The translations under genes and the position numbers were made by a program. From assembly GCA_018241995.1 (NCBI GenBank), contig JAFECT010000003.1, forward strand, positions 62,001-126,000: a stretch of DNA of 64,000 nt, written 5' to 3'. A model generated the notes under the pieces. The model was not told the DNA's origin. It saw only the letters and a program-made list of their open reading frames with translations, and did not search any database. This document shows positions 7,714-15,440 of this stretch, in pieces (position 1 is the stretch's first letter; the number at the start of each line of letters is the position of its first letter). This DNA is from Pseudomonadota bacterium. Lineage in GTDB: Bacteria; Pseudomonadota; Alphaproteobacteria; Caulobacterales; Caulobacteraceae.

Positions 7714-9654
7714 GTGATCAAGTCGCTGCTGCCCGGTCTTCTGCTCACCACCGTCCTCTCCTCGGCCGCCTTGTCTTCGAGCGTCTGGGCCAGCCCCGGA
7801 CCGCAGCCCGCTCCGCCCAACCGCCCGACCCCCGCGGCCCGCGACGTGCCCTATCCCGGCGTGGTGAAGCTGTCGGTCGACGCCACCGACACCCAGCGCC
7901 GCATCGTGCGTATCCACGAGACCGTGCCCGTGCCGAAAGGCGCGCACGAGATGGTGCTGCTCTATCCGCAATGGCTGCCGGGGGCGCACGCGCCGGAGGG
8001 GCCGATCGACCGGGTGGTGGGGCTGAAGATCACCGCCGGCGGCCAGCCGGTGGCCTGGAAGCGCGACACGGTCGACATCTACGCCTTCCGCCTGACGCCG
8101 CCGGCCGGGGCCAAGTCCATTGACGTGGACTTCCAGTACCTTTCCCCGGTCAAGGACGCGGTCGGGCCGATCGAGTTCTCGTCGAACATGGCGACGCTCG
8201 AGTGGATCAGCCTGGTGCTCTATCCGGCCGGCTATTACGCGCGCCAGATCCCGGTCGACGCCAGCCTGAAGCTGCCCGACGGCTGGTCCTTCGCCACCGC
8301 TCTCGACCGCGATGCCTCCAACGGCGGCGAGACGGCGTTCAAGCGCGCGCCGCTGGAAACTGTACTCGACAGCCCGGTCTATGCGGGCGTGCACATGAAG
8401 GTTTTGGACCTGACGCCCGAGGGCGGCGCGCCGGTGCGCCTGAACGTCTTCGGCGACCGCGCCGACAACCTCGACATCAAGCCCGAGCAGGTGCAGCAGC
8501 ACCGCAACCTTGTGGCCCAGGCGCAGAAGCTGTTCGGCTCGCACCACTACGACCACTACGACTTCATGTTCAGCCTGTCGGACACGGTGGTGCAGAACGG
8601 GCTGGAGCATCATCGCTCGAGCGAAGACGGGCTGGACGCCGACTATTTCACCGACTGGAACAAGGGTCTGGCCGAGCGCGACCTGCTCGCCCACGAATAC
8701 ACCCACTCCTGGAACGGCAAGTTCCGCCGCCCCGCCGACCTGTGGACCGAGACCTACAACACCCCCATGCGCGACAGCCTGCTCTGGGTCTACGAGGGCC
8801 AGACGCAATACTGGGGCAATGTGCTGACCGCGCGTTCCGGCCTGCGCACCAAGGAGGAGGCGCTGGAGAACCTGGCGCTCGACGCGGCCACCTACAGCAA
8901 CATCGCCGGGCGTGAGTGGCGCCCGTTGCAGGACACCACCAACGACGAGATCACCACCCAGCGCCGCCCGCAGTCCTGGCCGAGCCAGGGCCGGTTCCTC
9001 GACTACTATCGCGAGGGCGCGCTGATCTGGCTGGAGGCCGACACCCTGATCCGGGAGCGGTCGGGCGGGAAGCGCTCGCTGGACGATTTCGCCCGCGGCT
9101 TCTTCGGCATCGACAACGGCAGCTATACGCCGGTGACCTACCGCTTCGAGGACGTGGTCAAGGCGCTGAACGCGGTGGAGCCCTACGACTGGGCCGCGTT
9201 CCTGCGCGAGCGGCTGGACACGCCGGGTCGGCCCGCGCCGCTCGACGGGCTCGCGCGCGGCGGTTACCGCCTGGTCTATGACGAGACGGCCGGACCGGTC
9301 TGGAAGTCGCGCGAAGGGGCCAAAAAGGTCACCGACCTGACCTATTCGGTGGGCTTCACCGTGGGCAAGGACGGCACGCTCGGCGACGTGGCCTGGAACG
9401 GCCCGGCCTTCAAGGCGGGCCTGGCTTCGGGCGTGAAGATCGTGGCGGTGAACGGGAGCGAGTTCGACGCCGACCTCTTGAAGGACGCCATCACCGCGGC
9501 CAAGGCAGGCGGGCCGATCGAACTGATCGTCAAGGATCAGACCCGCTACCGCACCGTGCGCATCGATTGGAAGGGCGGGCTGCGCTACCCGCACCTGGTG
9601 CGCGATCCGTCCCAGCCCGCGCGGCTGGACGACATCTTCGCGGCCAAACCTTAG
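7714..9654 (+). CDS. M61 family metallopeptidase with C-terminal PDZ domain
   Basis: A glycyl-aminopeptidase-like zinc peptidase, 646 residues, exported. The GTG at 7714 is chosen because AGGAG lies at 7699-7703 and it directly precedes a signal peptide (IKSLLPGLLLTTVLSS, cut near VWA). An N-terminal beta domain is followed by the thermolysin-like domain with HEYTHSW (zinc His327 and His331, Glu328) and a downstream glutamate region (WVYEGQTQYWG). The C-terminal ~120 residues form a PDZ domain (GPAFKAGLASGVKIVAVNG). Probably digests periplasmic peptides. The stop codon overlaps the convergent GNAT stop in TTAG. Confidence 0.9.
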   Translation: MIKSLLPGLLLTTVLSSAALSSSVWASPGPQPAPPNRPTPAARDVPYPGVVKLSVDATDTQRRIVRIHETVPVPKGAHEMVLLYPQWLPGAHAPEGPIDRVVGLKITAGGQPVAWKRDTVDIYAFRLTPPAGAKSIDVDFQYLSPVKDAVGPIEFSSNMATLEWISLVLYPAGYYARQIPVDASLKLPDGWSFATALDRDASNGGETAFKRAPLETVLDSPVYAGVHMKVLDLTPEGGAPVRLNVFGDRADNLDIKPEQVQQHRNLVAQAQKLFGSHHYDHYDFMFSLSDTVVQNGLEHHRSSEDGLDADYFTDWNKGLAERDLLAHEYTHSWNGKFRRPADLWTETYNTPMRDSLLWVYEGQTQYWGNVLTARSGLRTKEEALENLALDAATYSNIAGREWRPLQDTTNDEITTQRRPQSWPSQGRFLDYYREGALIWLEADTLIRERSGGKRSLDDFARGFFGIDNGSYTPVTYRFEDVVKALNAVEPYDWAAFLRERLDTPGRPAPLDGLARGGYRLVYDETAGPVWKSREGAKKVTDLTYSVGFTVGKDGTLGDVAWNGPAFKAGLASGVKIVAVNGSEFDADLLKDAITAAKAGGPIELIVKDQTRYRTVRIDWKGGLRYPHLVRDPSQPARLDDIFAAKP

Positions 9655-10172
9655 ACCCGGTCGAAAGCGAGGAGGCGGGTTTCAAGCCCGTCCTCCAGGA
9701 AGGTCCCGAGCGGTTTGAACCCGGCGGCGAGCGAACAGGCCAGCGCCTGGGCGTTGGTAACTTCATGGGCGATGTAGACCCGCGTCTCGTCCGGCCACCG
9801 GGTGAAACAGACCTGCTCGACATAGGCCGTGAGCATGGCGCGGCCGTAGCCGCCGTGCAGGCGTTCAGGGTCGCCGATATAGAGATCGACGCTGACGCCG
9901 TCGGCGCGGCCGAGGATCTCGACCCACTCGGGATAGCTGCGGTTCAGGTAGCTCTGCAGGTAGCCGAACGGCCGGCCCTCGGCGATGGAGAGGTGGCACA
10001 AGGTGGGCTCTTCGCCGCGCACGGCCGGGCCGTATTCCTCGGCGACCTCGGCCAGGGTGACCGGCTGCTTCTGGTAGAAGCGGCGCACGTGCGGCTCGGC
10101 CAGCCAGGCGGTCATGGTCGGGAAGTCGGCGGCTTCGACGGGACGGAAGCTGATCGGATGCGGCTGGCTCAC
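9651..10172 (-). CDS. GNAT acetyltransferase, AAC(6')/IucB-like
   Basis: A 173-residue cytoplasmic N-acetyltransferase. It has the start FRPVEAADFPTMTAWLAEPHV, the central GYLQSY and SVDLYIGDPERLHGGYGRAML (acetyl-CoA loop; the usual R/QxxGxG reads RLHGGYG), and VTNAQALACSLAAGFKPLG near the end. This is the pattern of the Acetyltransf_8 group that includes aminoglycoside 6'-acetyltransferases and siderophore acetylases. Substrate unknown; resistance should not be assumed. No biosynthetic neighbours suggest a role. Confidence 0.8.
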   Translation of the reverse strand: MSQPHPISFRPVEAADFPTMTAWLAEPHVRRFYQKQPVTLAEVAEEYGPAVRGEEPTLCHLSIAEGRPFGYLQSYLNRSYPEWVEILGRADGVSVDLYIGDPERLHGGYGRAMLTAYVEQVCFTRWPDETRVYIAHEVTNAQALACSLAAGFKPLGTFLEDGLETRLLAFDRV

Positions 10173-10228
10173 CTCCGCAACATGGCGGCGCGCGTCCTGA
10201 TGCGCGAGCCCGTTGCAGCGAGCGACGG

Positions 10229-10918
10229 CTAGGCCAGCCCCAGCCGCGCCATGACCTTGGCGGTCAGGCCCTCGCAGTCGGCGCCGGCGAACTCCACCGC
10301 CGCGCCGAACACGCTGCGCAGTTCCGGGTCGAGCTGGTCCTGCAGGTGGCGCCGGGCGCGGTGCAGGCGGGTCTTCACCGTGGCCTCGGGGATATCCAGC
10401 GCCTGGGCGGTCTCGGCCACGCTCATGTCCTCGATCTCACGTAGCACGAACACCGAGCGGAAGGCGTCGGGCAGGCGCGACACCGCCCGTTCGAGCAAGC
10501 CGCGCAGCTCCCGGTTCAAGGCGGCGGACTCCGGCGAGGGCGCCGAAGAGCCCGTGGCTAGGCGCTCGCGATAGTCCTCGATCCCGGTGACCCCGGCGCG
10601 GTCGAACAGGCGCGCGCGCCGCTCCAGCGAGCGCCTGCGGCCCAGGGCCTCGTTCAGGACGATGCGGGTCAGCCAGGTCGACAAGGCGGCCTCCCCCTTG
10701 AACCCGTCGATGGCGGCGAACGCTTTGACATAGCCTTCCTGCACGGCCTCCTCGGCCTCGGCGCGGTGCTTCAGCACCGACCAGGCGGCGCGATAGAGCC
10801 TCTGGTTGTTGCGACGGGTGATCAGGCGGATCGCGTCCGCGTCGCGCGCGGCGGCCCGGCGCGCCAGGGCGGCGTCGTCCAGGGCTTCGAGCGAGGCTGC
10901 GGCCAAGCGTGCGGTCAT
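10229..10918 (-). CDS. ECF-type RNA polymerase sigma factor
   Basis: A 229-residue sigma-70 family factor. Start ATG 10918 follows GAGAGGG. Region 2 includes YRAAWSVLKHRAEAEEAVQEGYVKAF, with WLTRIVLNEALGRRR after it; region 4 includes LPDAFRSVFVLREIEDMSVAETAQAL and the helix-turn-helix IPEATVKTRLHRARR. It has a ~25-residue tail ending CEGLTAKVMARLGLA. No anti-sigma gene lies next to it; the divergent neighbour is DUF4142. A promoter-like pattern upstream is mirrored on the other strand, which predicts autoregulation (inference). Confidence 0.92.
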   Translation of the reverse strand: MTARLAAASLEALDDAALARRAAARDADAIRLITRRNNQRLYRAAWSVLKHRAEAEEAVQEGYVKAFAAIDGFKGEAALSTWLTRIVLNEALGRRRSLERRARLFDRAGVTGIEDYRERLATGSSAPSPESAALNRELRGLLERAVSRLPDAFRSVFVLREIEDMSVAETAQALDIPEATVKTRLHRARRHLQDQLDPELRSVFGAAVEFAGADCEGLTAKVMARLGLA

Positions 10919-10940
10919 CGGATCATCCCTCTCATGGCCG

Positions 10941-10970
10941 CTTCGATGGCGCCAGCGGGCGGGAGGTTCC
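10941..10970 (-). promoter_or_regulatory. Candidate ECF promoter for the sigma gene
   Basis: On the minus strand, -35-like GGGAACC (GGAACC = complement 10965-10970) is followed by 15 nt and CCATCGAAG (complement 10941-10949). It shares its -35 with the plus-strand promoter through a 16-bp perfect palindrome. It would start transcription just upstream of the sigma factor ATG. Assignment to this ECF factor is inference. Confidence 0.55.
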
Positions 10971-10979
10971 CGGGAACCT
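10964..10979. repeat. 16-bp perfect palindrome AGGTTCCCGGGAACCT
   Basis: A perfect palindrome in the 129-bp divergent region between the ECF sigma gene and the DUF4142 gene. Each half reads GGGAACCT outward, the usual GGAAC(C) core of ECF -35 elements, so the palindrome can serve as two back-to-back -35 boxes or as an operator. Confidence 0.7.
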
Positions 10980-11002
10980 GCGCGATACGCGCTCCATCCA
11001 AG
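10973..11002 (+). promoter_or_regulatory. Candidate ECF promoter for the DUF4142-cupredoxin operon
   Basis: GGAACC at 10973-10978, 15 nt, then CCATCCAAG at 10994-11002. The minus strand has the same arrangement with CCATCGAAG, so 8 of 9 downstream bases match at identical spacing. It lies 46 bp before the DUF4142 ATG. Confidence 0.55.
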
Positions 11003-11047
11003 AGGCGTCGGCGGCGAGGGCCGTCCGTTTCCAGGAGAGATACGCCC

Positions 11048-11578
11048 ATGAAGTCCCTGTTCATCGCCTCGGCCTGCGTCGGCCTGCTCGGCGCGGCTGC
11101 CGTCGCCGCGGCCCCCGCCCCCGCCGCCGGCCCGACCGATCCCCAGATCGCCCACATCGCCTATACCGCCGGCCAGATCGACATCGCCGCGGGCAGACAG
11201 GCCCTGACCAAGTCCAAGAACCCCAAGGTGCGCGCCTTCGCCGAGGAAATGGTGCGCGACCACACCGCCGTGAACGACAAGGCCCTGGCCCTGGTGAAGA
11301 AGCTTGGCGTCACGCCCGAGGCCAACCCGACCAGCGCGGGCCTTGAGAAGCAGGCCACGGCCGAGCGCGCCAAGCTGGAGACACTGAAGGGCGCGGCTTT
11401 CGACAAGGCCTATGTCGCCAACGAGGTCGCCTACCACAAGACCGTCAACGGCGCCCTGGCCAAGACCCTGATCCCCTCGGCTCACAATGGCGAGCTGAAG
11501 TCGCTGCTGGAAACGGGGCTCAAGCTGTTCAGCGAGCACCAGGCGCACGCCGAGCACCTGGCCCATGGGCTGCACTGA
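11048..11578 (+). CDS. DUF4142 exported ferritin-like protein
   Basis: The protein has 176 residues with a Sec signal (about residues 1-24, ending AAAPAPAAG). The mature part is all-helical, with KSKNPKVRAFAEEMVRDHTAVNDKALAL and FDKAYVANEVAYHKTVNGAL, the DUF4142 pattern of a four-helix ferritin-like bundle. A His-rich C-terminus (SEHQAHAEHLAHGLH) could bind metal. Start ATG 11048 follows GGAGAGAT. DUF4142 genes often accompany envelope-stress or ECF systems, which fits the promoter here. Confidence 0.85.
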   Translation: MKSLFIASACVGLLGAAAVAAAPAPAAGPTDPQIAHIAYTAGQIDIAAGRQALTKSKNPKVRAFAEEMVRDHTAVNDKALALVKKLGVTPEANPTSAGLEKQATAERAKLETLKGAAFDKAYVANEVAYHKTVNGALAKTLIPSAHNGELKSLLETGLKLFSEHQAHAEHLAHGLH

Positions 11579-11588
11579 GGTCGGCGTC

Positions 11589-11930
11589 GTGGCGCGCCGG
11601 GCGGTCCTGCTCGCGGGGCTGCTCGGCGCATTGGCGCTTGCGGGCTGCAACAAACCCGCTCCGGCGCCCAAGGCCGCGACGGTCACCGTGACGATGGCCG
11701 ACATGGCCTTTCAGCCGGGGACGATCGACGCCCATGTCGGCGACACGATCCACTGGGTGAACAAGGACCTGTTCGAGCACACCGCCACGGCTTCGGACCA
11801 GAGCTTCGACGTCGATCTGAGGGCGGGCGCGAGCGGCGACACGGTCCTGTCCAAGGCGGGCACGATCAAGGTCACCTGTCGCTTCCACCCGGGGATGACG
11901 GCGCTCCTGCGGGTGGCGGACCGAGGTTAG
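11589..11930 (+). CDS. Cupredoxin-domain lipoprotein (plastocyanin/azurin-like)
   Basis: About 113 residues. GTG 11589 is preferred: GAGG lies at 11577-11580, and it directly starts the signal ARRAVLLAGLLGALALAGC with lipobox LAGC. An ATG at 11565, overlapping DUF4142, is the alternative. The domain has MADMAFQPGTIDAHVGDTIHWVNKDLFEHTATA and a C-terminal CRFHPGM; His in FEHT plus Cys, His and Met in CRFHPGM form a type 1 copper site. Likely a periplasmic electron carrier or copper-handling protein co-expressed with DUF4142. Confidence 0.85.
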   Translation: MARRAVLLAGLLGALALAGCNKPAPAPKAATVTVTMADMAFQPGTIDAHVGDTIHWVNKDLFEHTATASDQSFDVDLRAGASGDTVLSKAGTIKVTCRFHPGMTALLRVADRG

Positions 11931-11945
11931 GCCCACAAACGTCGA

Positions 11946-11970
11946 CCGCGGCCGGGAGGCCCGGCCGCGG
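11946..11970. terminator. Strong hairpin after the cupredoxin gene
   Basis: A perfect 11-bp stem (CCGCGGCCGGG / CCCGGCCGCGG) with a 3-nt loop, 16 bp after the cupredoxin stop. There is no T-run, so it may stop transcription with Rho or protect a 3' end. Confidence 0.5.
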
Positions 11971-12006
11971 CGGCGTGATCGTACTTCGGGGAGAGAATTT
12001 CGGGCC

Positions 12007-12034
12007 GCGCCGAGCGAGGGGGAGGGCTCGGCGC
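12007..12034 (-). terminator. Hairpin after the twin micropeptide genes
   Basis: A perfect 9-bp stem (GCGCCGAGC / GCTCGGCGC) with a 10-nt loop, 20 bp beyond the stop codon of the second micropeptide gene on the minus strand. No T-run follows. Confidence 0.45.
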
Positions 12035-12053
12035 TGGCGCCTTTCGCCGAGGC

Positions 12054-12173
12054 TCAGCGCTGGGCGACGGCGATGGGCTGGGGCTGCATCACCTGGGCGG
12101 CCAGGCTGACCAGGGGGATGGTCACGAGCGCCATGGCGGCGGCGGAGGCGAGGGCGGCGACGGTCTTGTTCAT
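12054..12173 (-). CDS. Micropeptide A, 39 aa, putative exported
   Basis: Starts MNKTVAALASAAAMALV and ends PQPIAVAQR. An AAGGA box precedes the ATG. The protein is a lysine followed by a hydrophobic helix, looking like a signal peptide whose cleavage would leave about 10 residues (QPQPIAVAQR). It is a close paralogue of the next gene upstream, which supports that both are real. Alternatively it stays in the membrane as a single helix. Function unknown. Confidence 0.6.
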   Translation of the reverse strand: MNKTVAALASAAAMALVTIPLVSLAAQVMQPQPIAVAQR

Positions 12174-12236
12174 GACGTCAGTCCTTGAGTTTGCCGCGGG
12201 GCCCGTTCAGGCGAGCCTCTGTTGAGCGGCGGGGGT

Positions 12237-12362
12237 TCAGCGCTGCGCGGCGGCAACGACGGGGGTCGGTTGAGCGAGAGCCGAGGTGGCGAGGGCGACC
12301 AGCGGGATGGCGACGAGGGCCACGGCGGCGGCGGAGGCGAGCGAGGCGACGGTCTTGTTCAT
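12237..12362 (-). CDS. Micropeptide B, 41 aa, paralogue of micropeptide A
   Basis: Starts MNKTVASLASAAAVALV and ends QPTPVVAAAQR. Its AAGGACTGA leader matches that of micropeptide A nearly base for base. A signal-peptidase site after ATSALA would release QPTPVVAAAQR. It precedes micropeptide A by 63 bp on the same strand, so both are probably one transcript starting in the palindrome-rich gap shared with fghA. No homologue is known to me. Confidence 0.62.
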   Translation of the reverse strand: MNKTVASLASAAAVALVAIPLVALATSALAQPTPVVAAAQR

Positions 12363-12429
12363 GGCTTCAGTCCTTCGAGTGGGTGAGGCGGTCTGCGCCG
12401 CCGAGGGGGACTGAATACTTCCGGCCCTG

Positions 12430-12493
12430 CGAATATTCGAGTTAAACTACAGTCATGAACTCGATTTCACAGAGTTAATGCCGGTTCATGAAC
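12430..12493. promoter_or_regulatory. Cluster of palindromes between micropeptides and fghA
   Basis: Three inverted repeats sit in the divergent gap: CGAATATTCG (12430-12439), CGAGTT-N14-AACTCG (12438-12463) and GTTCATGAAC (12484-12493). TCATGAAC occurs twice (12453-12460 and 12486-12493), 33 bp apart, about three helical turns. The region is AT-rich compared with its surroundings. It could hold operators for either transcript. Confidence 0.45.
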
Positions 12494-12568
12494 TTGGCGT
12501 AATCTTTGTAAAGACGATGTGAGGCCCGATCCCTTGCACGCAAAGGCGTTTGCTGGAATCAGCGCCCC

Positions 12569-13414
12569 ATGTCCGACACGCCCCCCATCGAAACCCTGTC
12601 GCTCGACCGCACCTTCGGCGGCGCCATCGGCGTCTACAGCCATGCCTCGCGGGCCACCGGTACGCCCATGCGTTTCAGTGTTTTCACGCCGGAAGGACCG
12701 GGGCCGTTCCCGGTGCTGGTGTGGCTGTCGGGCCTGACCTGCACGGAGCAGAACTTCACCACCAAGGCCGGGGCCTATCGCAGCGCCGCCGAGCACAGGC
12801 TGATGATCGTGGCGCCCGACACCTCGCCCCGCGGCGAGGGCGTCGCCGATGACCCGTCCGACTCGCTGGGCCAGGGCGCGGGCTTCTATGTGGATGCGAC
12901 CCAGGCCCCCTGGGCGCCGCACTTCCGCATGGAAAGCTATGTCGTCCAGGACCTGATCGAGGCGGTGGTCGCCCACTTCCCCGCCGACCGGGCGCGGATC
13001 GGCGTCAGCGGCCACTCTATGGGCGGTCACGGCGCCTTGACCCTAGGCCTGCGCCATCCCGACCTCTTCCGCTCGGTCTCGGCCTTCGCCCCGATCGTGT
13101 CGCCGACGAACTGCCCCTGGGGACAGATCGCGTTCTCCGCTTATCTCGGCCCGGACCGCGAAGCCTGGAAGCTCCACGACGCGGTCGAGCTGGTGAAGGC
13201 CGGGGCAGGCGCCGGCTTCGACGAGATCCTGATCGACCAGGGTGACGCGGACGGTTTCCTGGAGCGCGAGCTGATGCCGGACCTGTTGATCCAGGCCGCC
13301 CAGGCGGCGGGCCGCAACATCCGCTACCGCATGCAGCCGGGCTACAGCCACTCCTACTGGTTCGTCTCGACCTTCATCGCCGATCACATCGCCTTCCACG
13401 CCGCGCGGCTCTAG
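12569..13414 (+). CDS. fghA: S-formylglutathione hydrolase
   Basis: A 281-residue cytoplasmic esterase-D family enzyme. It hydrolyses S-formylglutathione to formate and glutathione, the second step of formaldehyde detoxification. It has [26 protein letters not shown], the nucleophile elbow [10 protein letters not shown] (Ser150), and the end [16 protein letters not shown] carrying the catalytic His. Length is normal for the family. The downstream class III ADH makes its substrate; the two are 37 bp apart and probably one operon. Confidence 0.95.
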   Translation: MSDTPPIETLSLDRTFGGAIGVYSHASRATGTPMRFSVFTPEGPGPFPVLVWLSGLTCTEQNFTTKAGAYRSAAEHRLMIVAPDTSPRGEGVADDPSDSLGQGAGFYVDATQAPWAPHFRMESYVVQDLIEAVVAHFPADRARIGVSGHSMGGHGALTLGLRHPDLFRSVSAFAPIVSPTNCPWGQIAFSAYLGPDREAWKLHDAVELVKAGAGAGFDEILIDQGDADGFLERELMPDLLIQAAQAAGRNIRYRMQPGYSHSYWFVSTFIADHIAFHAARL

Positions 13415-13451
13415 AACAGCCTCTCGATTCCGCGCCACAGGAGCCCCGCCC

Positions 13452-14561
13452 ATGAAGACCCGCGCCGCCGTCGCCTTCGAGGCCAAAAAGCCGCTTGAGA
13501 TCGTGGAGGTCGACCTGGAAGGCCCGCGCGCGGGCGAGGTGCTGGTCGAGATCAAGGCCACCGGCATCTGCCACACCGACGCCTACACCCTGGACGGGCT
13601 CGATTCGGAGGGCATCTTCCCCTCGATCCTCGGCCACGAAGGCGCGGGCGTGGTGCTGGAGGTGGGGGCGGGCGTGACCTCGGTTGCGCCGGGCGACCAC
13701 GTGATCCCGCTCTACACGCCCGAATGCCGCCAGTGCAAAAGCTGCTTGTCGCGCAAGACCAACCTGTGCACGGCCATCCGCGCCACCCAGGGCAAGGGCG
13801 TGATGCCGGACGGCACCTCACGCTTCTCCTACAAAGGGCAGCAGATCGCGCACTACATGGGTTGCTCGACCTTCGCCAACCACACGGTCCTGCCCGAAAT
13901 CGCGGTGGCCAAGATCCGGCCCGACGCGCCCTTCGACAAGGTCTGCTACGTCGGCTGTGGGGTGACCACGGGCGTGGGTGCGGTGGTCAATACGGCCGGG
14001 GTCGAGCCGGGCTCGAACTGCGTGGTGTTCGGCCTGGGCGGCATCGGCCTGAACGTGATCCAGGGCCTGAAGATGGTCGGCGCCGACATGATCGTGGGCG
14101 TGGACATCAATCCCTCGAAGGAGGAATGGGGCCGCCGCTTCGGCATGACCCACTTCGTCAATCCCAAGACCGTCTCCGGCGACCTGGTGGCGCATCTGGT
14201 CGAGCTGACCGGCGGCGGCGCGGACTACACCTTCGACTGCACGGGCAACACCGACGTCATGCGCACCGCGCTGGAGGCCTGCCATCGCGGCTGGGGCGAG
14301 AGCGTGATCATCGGCGTGGCCGAGGCCGGCAAGGAAATCGCCACCCGTCCGTTCCAGCTGGTCACCGGCCGCGTCTGGAAGGGCTCGGCCTTCGGCGGCG
14401 CCCGCGGCCGCACCGACGTGCCCAAGATCGTGGACTGGTACATGGGCGGCAAGATCGAGATCGACCCCATGATCACCCACATCCTGCCGCTGGACCGCAT
14501 CAACGAAGCCTTCGACCTGATGCACGCGGGCGAAAGCATCCGCAGCGTGGTGGTCTACTGA
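13452..14561 (+). CDS. S-(hydroxymethyl)glutathione dehydrogenase (class III ADH)
   Basis: A 369-residue zinc, NAD-dependent enzyme that oxidises the glutathione adduct of formaldehyde to S-formylglutathione; such enzymes also reduce S-nitrosoglutathione. It has [12 protein letters not shown] (catalytic zinc Cys), GHEGAGVV, the structural-zinc cluster [15 protein letters not shown], a catalytic Cys in [16 protein letters not shown], and the Rossmann segment [12 protein letters not shown]. The sequence is of the full class III type. Start ATG 13452 follows AGGAG. In operon with fghA. Confidence 0.95.
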   Translation: MKTRAAVAFEAKKPLEIVEVDLEGPRAGEVLVEIKATGICHTDAYTLDGLDSEGIFPSILGHEGAGVVLEVGAGVTSVAPGDHVIPLYTPECRQCKSCLSRKTNLCTAIRATQGKGVMPDGTSRFSYKGQQIAHYMGCSTFANHTVLPEIAVAKIRPDAPFDKVCYVGCGVTTGVGAVVNTAGVEPGSNCVVFGLGGIGLNVIQGLKMVGADMIVGVDINPSKEEWGRRFGMTHFVNPKTVSGDLVAHLVELTGGGADYTFDCTGNTDVMRTALEACHRGWGESVIIGVAEAGKEIATRPFQLVTGRVWKGSAFGGARGRTDVPKIVDWYMGGKIEIDPMITHILPLDRINEAFDLMHAGESIRSVVVY

Positions 14562-14571
14562 GGCTCAGATT

Positions 14572-14587
14572 GTTCCGTTTCTGGAAC
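14572..14587. promoter_or_regulatory. Inverted repeat GTTCC-N6-GGAAC upstream of pirin
   Basis: A 5-bp perfect inverted repeat (GTTCCGTTTCTGGAAC) in the 102-bp gap between the ADH and pirin genes. There is no T-run, so an operator is likelier than a terminator. Pirin genes are often controlled by LysR-type regulators with TTCC..GGAA-like sites; no such regulator is in the window. Confidence 0.35.
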
Positions 14588-14663
14588 GCTGCGTCCGGCG
14601 TGGCCGCCTAGCAGGACCCCGTGTGGAACGCCATCTCTTGCGCCAAGAGAGGGAGACCTTGTC

Positions 14664-15362
14664 ATGATCGAACGCAGACCCTTTGAAAGCCTCGGCGGCG
14701 CCAACCACGGCTGGCTCGACGCCAAGCACCATTTTTCCTTCGCCGATTACCATGATCCCAGCCGCATGAACTGGGGGGCGTTGCGCGTCTGGAACGACGA
14801 CACCATCGCGCCGAAGTCCGGCTTTCCGCCGCACCCGCACGCCAACATGGAGATCATCACCTACGTGCGCGAAGGCGCGATCACCCACCAGGATTCGACC
14901 GGCAATGTCGGGCGGACCGAGGCGGGCGACGTGCAGGTGATGAGCGCGGGCTCGGGTATTCGCCATTCCGAGTACAACATGGAGGACGAGGCCACCCGCA
15001 TCTTCCAGATCTGGATTCTGCCCGACGCTGCGGGCGGCCAGCCGGGCTGGGGCGCCAAGCCCTTTCCCAAGGGCGACCGCTCGGACCGCTTCGTGACCCT
15101 GGCCTCGGGCATGGCCGGCGACCAGAACGCCCTGCCGATCCGCACCAACGGGCGGGTGGCGGCGGCCACGATCAAGGCCGGTGAGACGGCGGAATATGCG
15201 CTGGGCGCAGGGCGGCACGCCTATCTGGTGCCCGCGACCGGCGCCATCGAGGTCAACGGCGTGGCGCTGAACGCCCGCGACGGCGCCGCGATCAAGGACG
15301 AGCCGGTGCTGCGGGTCACCGCCACCGAGGACGCCGAGGTGGTGCTGGTCGACGCGGCTTGA
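14664..15362 (+). CDS. Pirin family protein (YhhW-like bicupin)
   Basis: A 232-residue cytoplasmic double cupin. The N-terminal cupin has GFPPHPHANMEIITYVREGAI and MSAGSGIRHSE, giving the three His and one Glu that bind iron in YhhW-type pirins (quercetinase-like). The C-terminal cupin (residues about 150-230) lacks the ligands, as usual. Proposed roles of the family are quercetin dioxygenation and redox sensing; the physiological substrate is unknown. Confidence 0.9.
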   Translation: MIERRPFESLGGANHGWLDAKHHFSFADYHDPSRMNWGALRVWNDDTIAPKSGFPPHPHANMEIITYVREGAITHQDSTGNVGRTEAGDVQVMSAGSGIRHSEYNMEDEATRIFQIWILPDAAGGQPGWGAKPFPKGDRSDRFVTLASGMAGDQNALPIRTNGRVAAATIKAGETAEYALGAGRHAYLVPATGAIEVNGVALNARDGAAIKDEPVLRVTATEDAEVVLVDAA

Positions 15363-15385
15363 TCTCGGCGACAGCAATGTGGCGA

Positions 15386-15416
15386 CGGCGGCGAACCGAA
15401 AGGCTCGCCGCCGTTT
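15386..15416 (+). terminator. Intrinsic terminator after pirin
   Basis: Stem CGGCGGCGA / TCGCCGCCG, 9 bp perfect, with an inner CC/GG pair closed by a GAAA tetraloop, followed by TTT. It lies 24 bp after the pirin stop codon. Confidence 0.75.
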
Positions 15417-15440
15417 CCGTGGCTGGACCTGAGGGTCCTG

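Noticed and set aside
7549..9594. 681-codon frame antisense to the M61 peptidase
   Set aside because: Shadow of a well-supported gene with signal peptide, HEYTH site and PDZ domain.
9651..10172. Aminoglycoside resistance gene
   Set aside because: The fold resembles AAC(6') but this family is broad, and no mobile or resistance context is present.
12054..12362. Type I toxin pair
   Set aside because: The peptides have signal-peptide character and conserved polar ends; I see no antisense antitoxin RNA promoter overlapping them.
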